From Talinum fruticosum (Eukaryota > Streptophyta > Magnoliopsida > Caryophyllales > Talinaceae), in NCBI GenBank assembly GCA_021018815.1, contig JAITYX010000041.1, forward strand, positions 2,232,001-2,296,000: DNA of 64,000 nucleotides, given 5' to 3'. Position numbers and translations under genes: made by a program. This document shows, piece by piece, positions 62,301 to 64,000 of this stretch; position 1 is the first letter of the stretch, and each line of letters begins with the position of its first letter. Under the pieces are notes generated by a model. The model did not search any database. It saw only the letters and a program-made list of their open reading frames with translations, and was not told where the DNA came from.

Positions 62301-63287
62301 GAAGCTACAAGGATCAATAATCAGCCTGTCCTCGAGTTTTGAAGTTGTCGGTAGTTTTTCTCAATCTGTTGAAAGTAATTATTGCAAGAACTCTTAGTCC
62401 ATCCCTTAAGTTTAACTTTGATATTCCTTAATTTACTGATTAGTTTAAACATATTAGTTCCTCTAGGGGAAATGTTCCATTGGTTCTTAATAATCTTTTT
62501 GACTTCATCAAAGTGAGACCAATTATTCTGAAATCTAAAGTTCCGCCTCCTATTCCATGATGTGTATGGAGTCTCGTATTAAGAACAATATAACAATGGT
62601 CCGAACAGGAAAAAGTCCATGTGAGATTGAGCATTTTGGGTAAACATCAAGCTAGTCTCTTCTAACTATTGCTCTATTAAGTCTCTCATGGATGAGTTGA
62701 CCTTTCAAAAATTTTTCCAAGTGAAAATCCCGCCTATAGATGGGATGGATTCTCCCTGGATAATACGAACAAAATTTCTCATTCTCTCGGAGTTTTACCA
62801 CGTAAGGTTTTTGACCTCCTACTTTTTCATTAAAACTTTCTATTTCATTAAAACTTTCTATTTCATTAAAATCCCCTATAATGCACCATGGTAAGTTAAT
62901 AAGGCGGTTTAGCTCCTGTAAGTGATCCCAAAAGCGTTCTTATCTATAACTCGAGCGGGACCATAGATTCCTGAAATGATACATTCATTTTAGATTTTTT
63001 TTATCCAAGACATGCAGATGGATAGTTCTTTGGTCTTTAACTAGAACATTTGTCGTTATATTAGCCGCATTCCATAATACCTACATCCCTCCACAATGAT
63101 TCACCGGCAAAACGTAATCAAAGTGATCAAAGCCTAGAGACGAAATGATTTTTTGAGAGTTAACCAAATTGGTCATGGTTTCTACCACAAAAAGTATATC
63201 CGGCCTATATTTATTGATCAACATTAAAATTTTCTGTTTAATTTGATGTTTTTTGGCTCCTTGAACATTCCAAGCAATTATTTTCAT

Positions 63288-64000
63288 AAACCTAATCTAA
63301 GAGTCCCAAATTGGGCCATATTGGGATAAAGTAGAAATTCCAAGTGTCTTAACAAGTAAGTAATATACAGCTTGGTTCTAGCGAGTAACAACCTATAATT
63401 GTTCCAAATCTTTAAAGAAATAGCAATACAGGATAATAAAGCTGCAGAGCGATGAATCGAAACCTTTACGGGGTGGTTAAAACATGAGCCTTGGGAAATT
63501 CGAGCAAGTCCGAAGATCCTCTCGCCCAACAAATCATAGCGGGAAATGAAAGATAAAGACAACAACAATAGTAATTTTTACAGAGACTCCATGAAATCTT
63601 CCTCCTTAGCATCCTTTGATTGCCCATTATTCTTGCCAAAAAGACCTTAGTCCACAAGAAGACATCACATAAGTATTTCAAGCGAGAGATTATATTGTCC
63701 AAAATAAATCATAAGTAACTCATGGGGAGCCATTCAAATGAAACACTCCCTTCCAAAACAACATCCATAACAACCGTGCTAGAAAAAATCAACAGAGAGA
63801 TAGTCTCGGATTTCCTAAGGTACTCATCATCGACTATGAACTCACTTGGTGGCCATAGCCTATTTGGCTGCTCGCCTAAGGAGGGGGTAGCCTTAACGTA
63901 ATTGCCACCGAAGTAAGTAAAGGTACCAAAAGTCCAATCATGTATAATCAAGGAGAAAGAATCAAGCCTCACCAACCAGTGTTGCATATCATTAAGACTA
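63288..64000 (-). other. Unrecognised 5' part of the - strand LINE or older flank
   Basis: A 92-residue open frame (63987-63709) beginning MQHWLVRLDSFSLIIHDWTF has no domain I recognise. In a typical plant LINE this position would hold ORF1 (DUF4283/CCHC), but those motifs are not visible. It may be a diverged ORF1 or flanking DNA. Confidence 0.3.

Larger units (their letters stand above)
56305..64000 (-). pseudogene. L1-type LINE with RNase H, interrupted by a solo LTR
   Basis: Read on the - strand, ORF2 starts at 63287 with the endonuclease (MKIIAWNVQGAKKHQIKQKI, PDILFVVETMTN). RT pieces follow: LAKAPGPA (near 61900), SAFVPNKGIHDNILLAHEIV (about 61620-61570), RGLRHGDPLSPYLFIICMD (about 61350-61295), and a YADD-box variant FVDD at about 61190. 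A zf-RVT region split by a frameshift has PKIKLFLRQLHHKSIATRD and CPICQQSEKSIDHLFARC (60110-59965). RNase H (FKINFDGSKS, 59576 on) runs into the solo LTR and resumes at 56648 with VIEGDNQLVIKAL, then NRAADWFVKLGF. A 9-bp A tract on the - strand (T-run 56305-56313) marks the 3' end. Multiple stops make it inactive. 63288-64000 holds the 5' part, where I recognised no domain. Confidence 0.87.

Overview
This window is plant nuclear DNA (an angiosperm, probably a eudicot; the species cannot be named from the sequence). The evidence is two spliced host genes of plant type, AT-rich introns and intergenic DNA, and dense nested plant transposons of the Ty3/gypsy, Ty1/copia, CACTA, hAT and L1-LINE classes. 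There are no bacterial-type operons, no CRISPR array and no convincing tRNA or rRNA gene.

Layout. 1-1025: decayed hAT transposase (- strand). 2278-12444: a 14-exon host gene (- strand) that splices to an intact 423-residue reading frame. I match it from memory to the plant mitochondrial outer-membrane beta-barrel family OM47. 12633-13399: non-autonomous hAT element. 13879-16951: 5'-truncated L1-type LINE ending in a (TAA)n tract. 17131-18917: AT-rich DNA with minisatellites, a SINE-like head and a MITE-like inverted-repeat element. 18918-45351: an old Ty3/gypsy (chromovirus-like) element that hosts the other insertions. Its 5' LTR carries an inverted solo copia LTR. Its 3' LTR carries a 16-kb CACTA transposon, which is itself split by a 10.8-kb full-length copia element with an env-like third region. 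All these junctions are defined by target-site duplications, and in three places by an uninterrupted sister sequence inside the window. 45720-47560: truncated LINE (ORF1 plus endonuclease). 48391-50844: an intact three-exon RACK1 gene with a TATA box and two telo-boxes. 52162-55246: solo LTR with a 5-bp duplication. 56305-64000: a LINE on the - strand, interrupted inside its RNase H domain by another gypsy solo LTR.

How it fits together. Only RACK1 and the OM47-like gene look functional; everything else is transposon at different stages of decay. LTR comparison by eye gives a consistent order of events: the gypsy LTRs differ at about 10 of the first 130 positions, the copia LTRs at about 8 of the first 235. 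The most interesting element is the CACTA transposon. It carries a TNP1/En-Spm-like gene followed by a Ulp1-type cysteine-protease domain whose His, Asp and Cys codons are still visible but separated by stops and a frameshift. I found no clearly new biological system. The better leads are the Ulp1-bearing CACTA element, the strong CTCGG-word bias of the copia family, and an unusual primer-binding site shared by the copia and gypsy elements.
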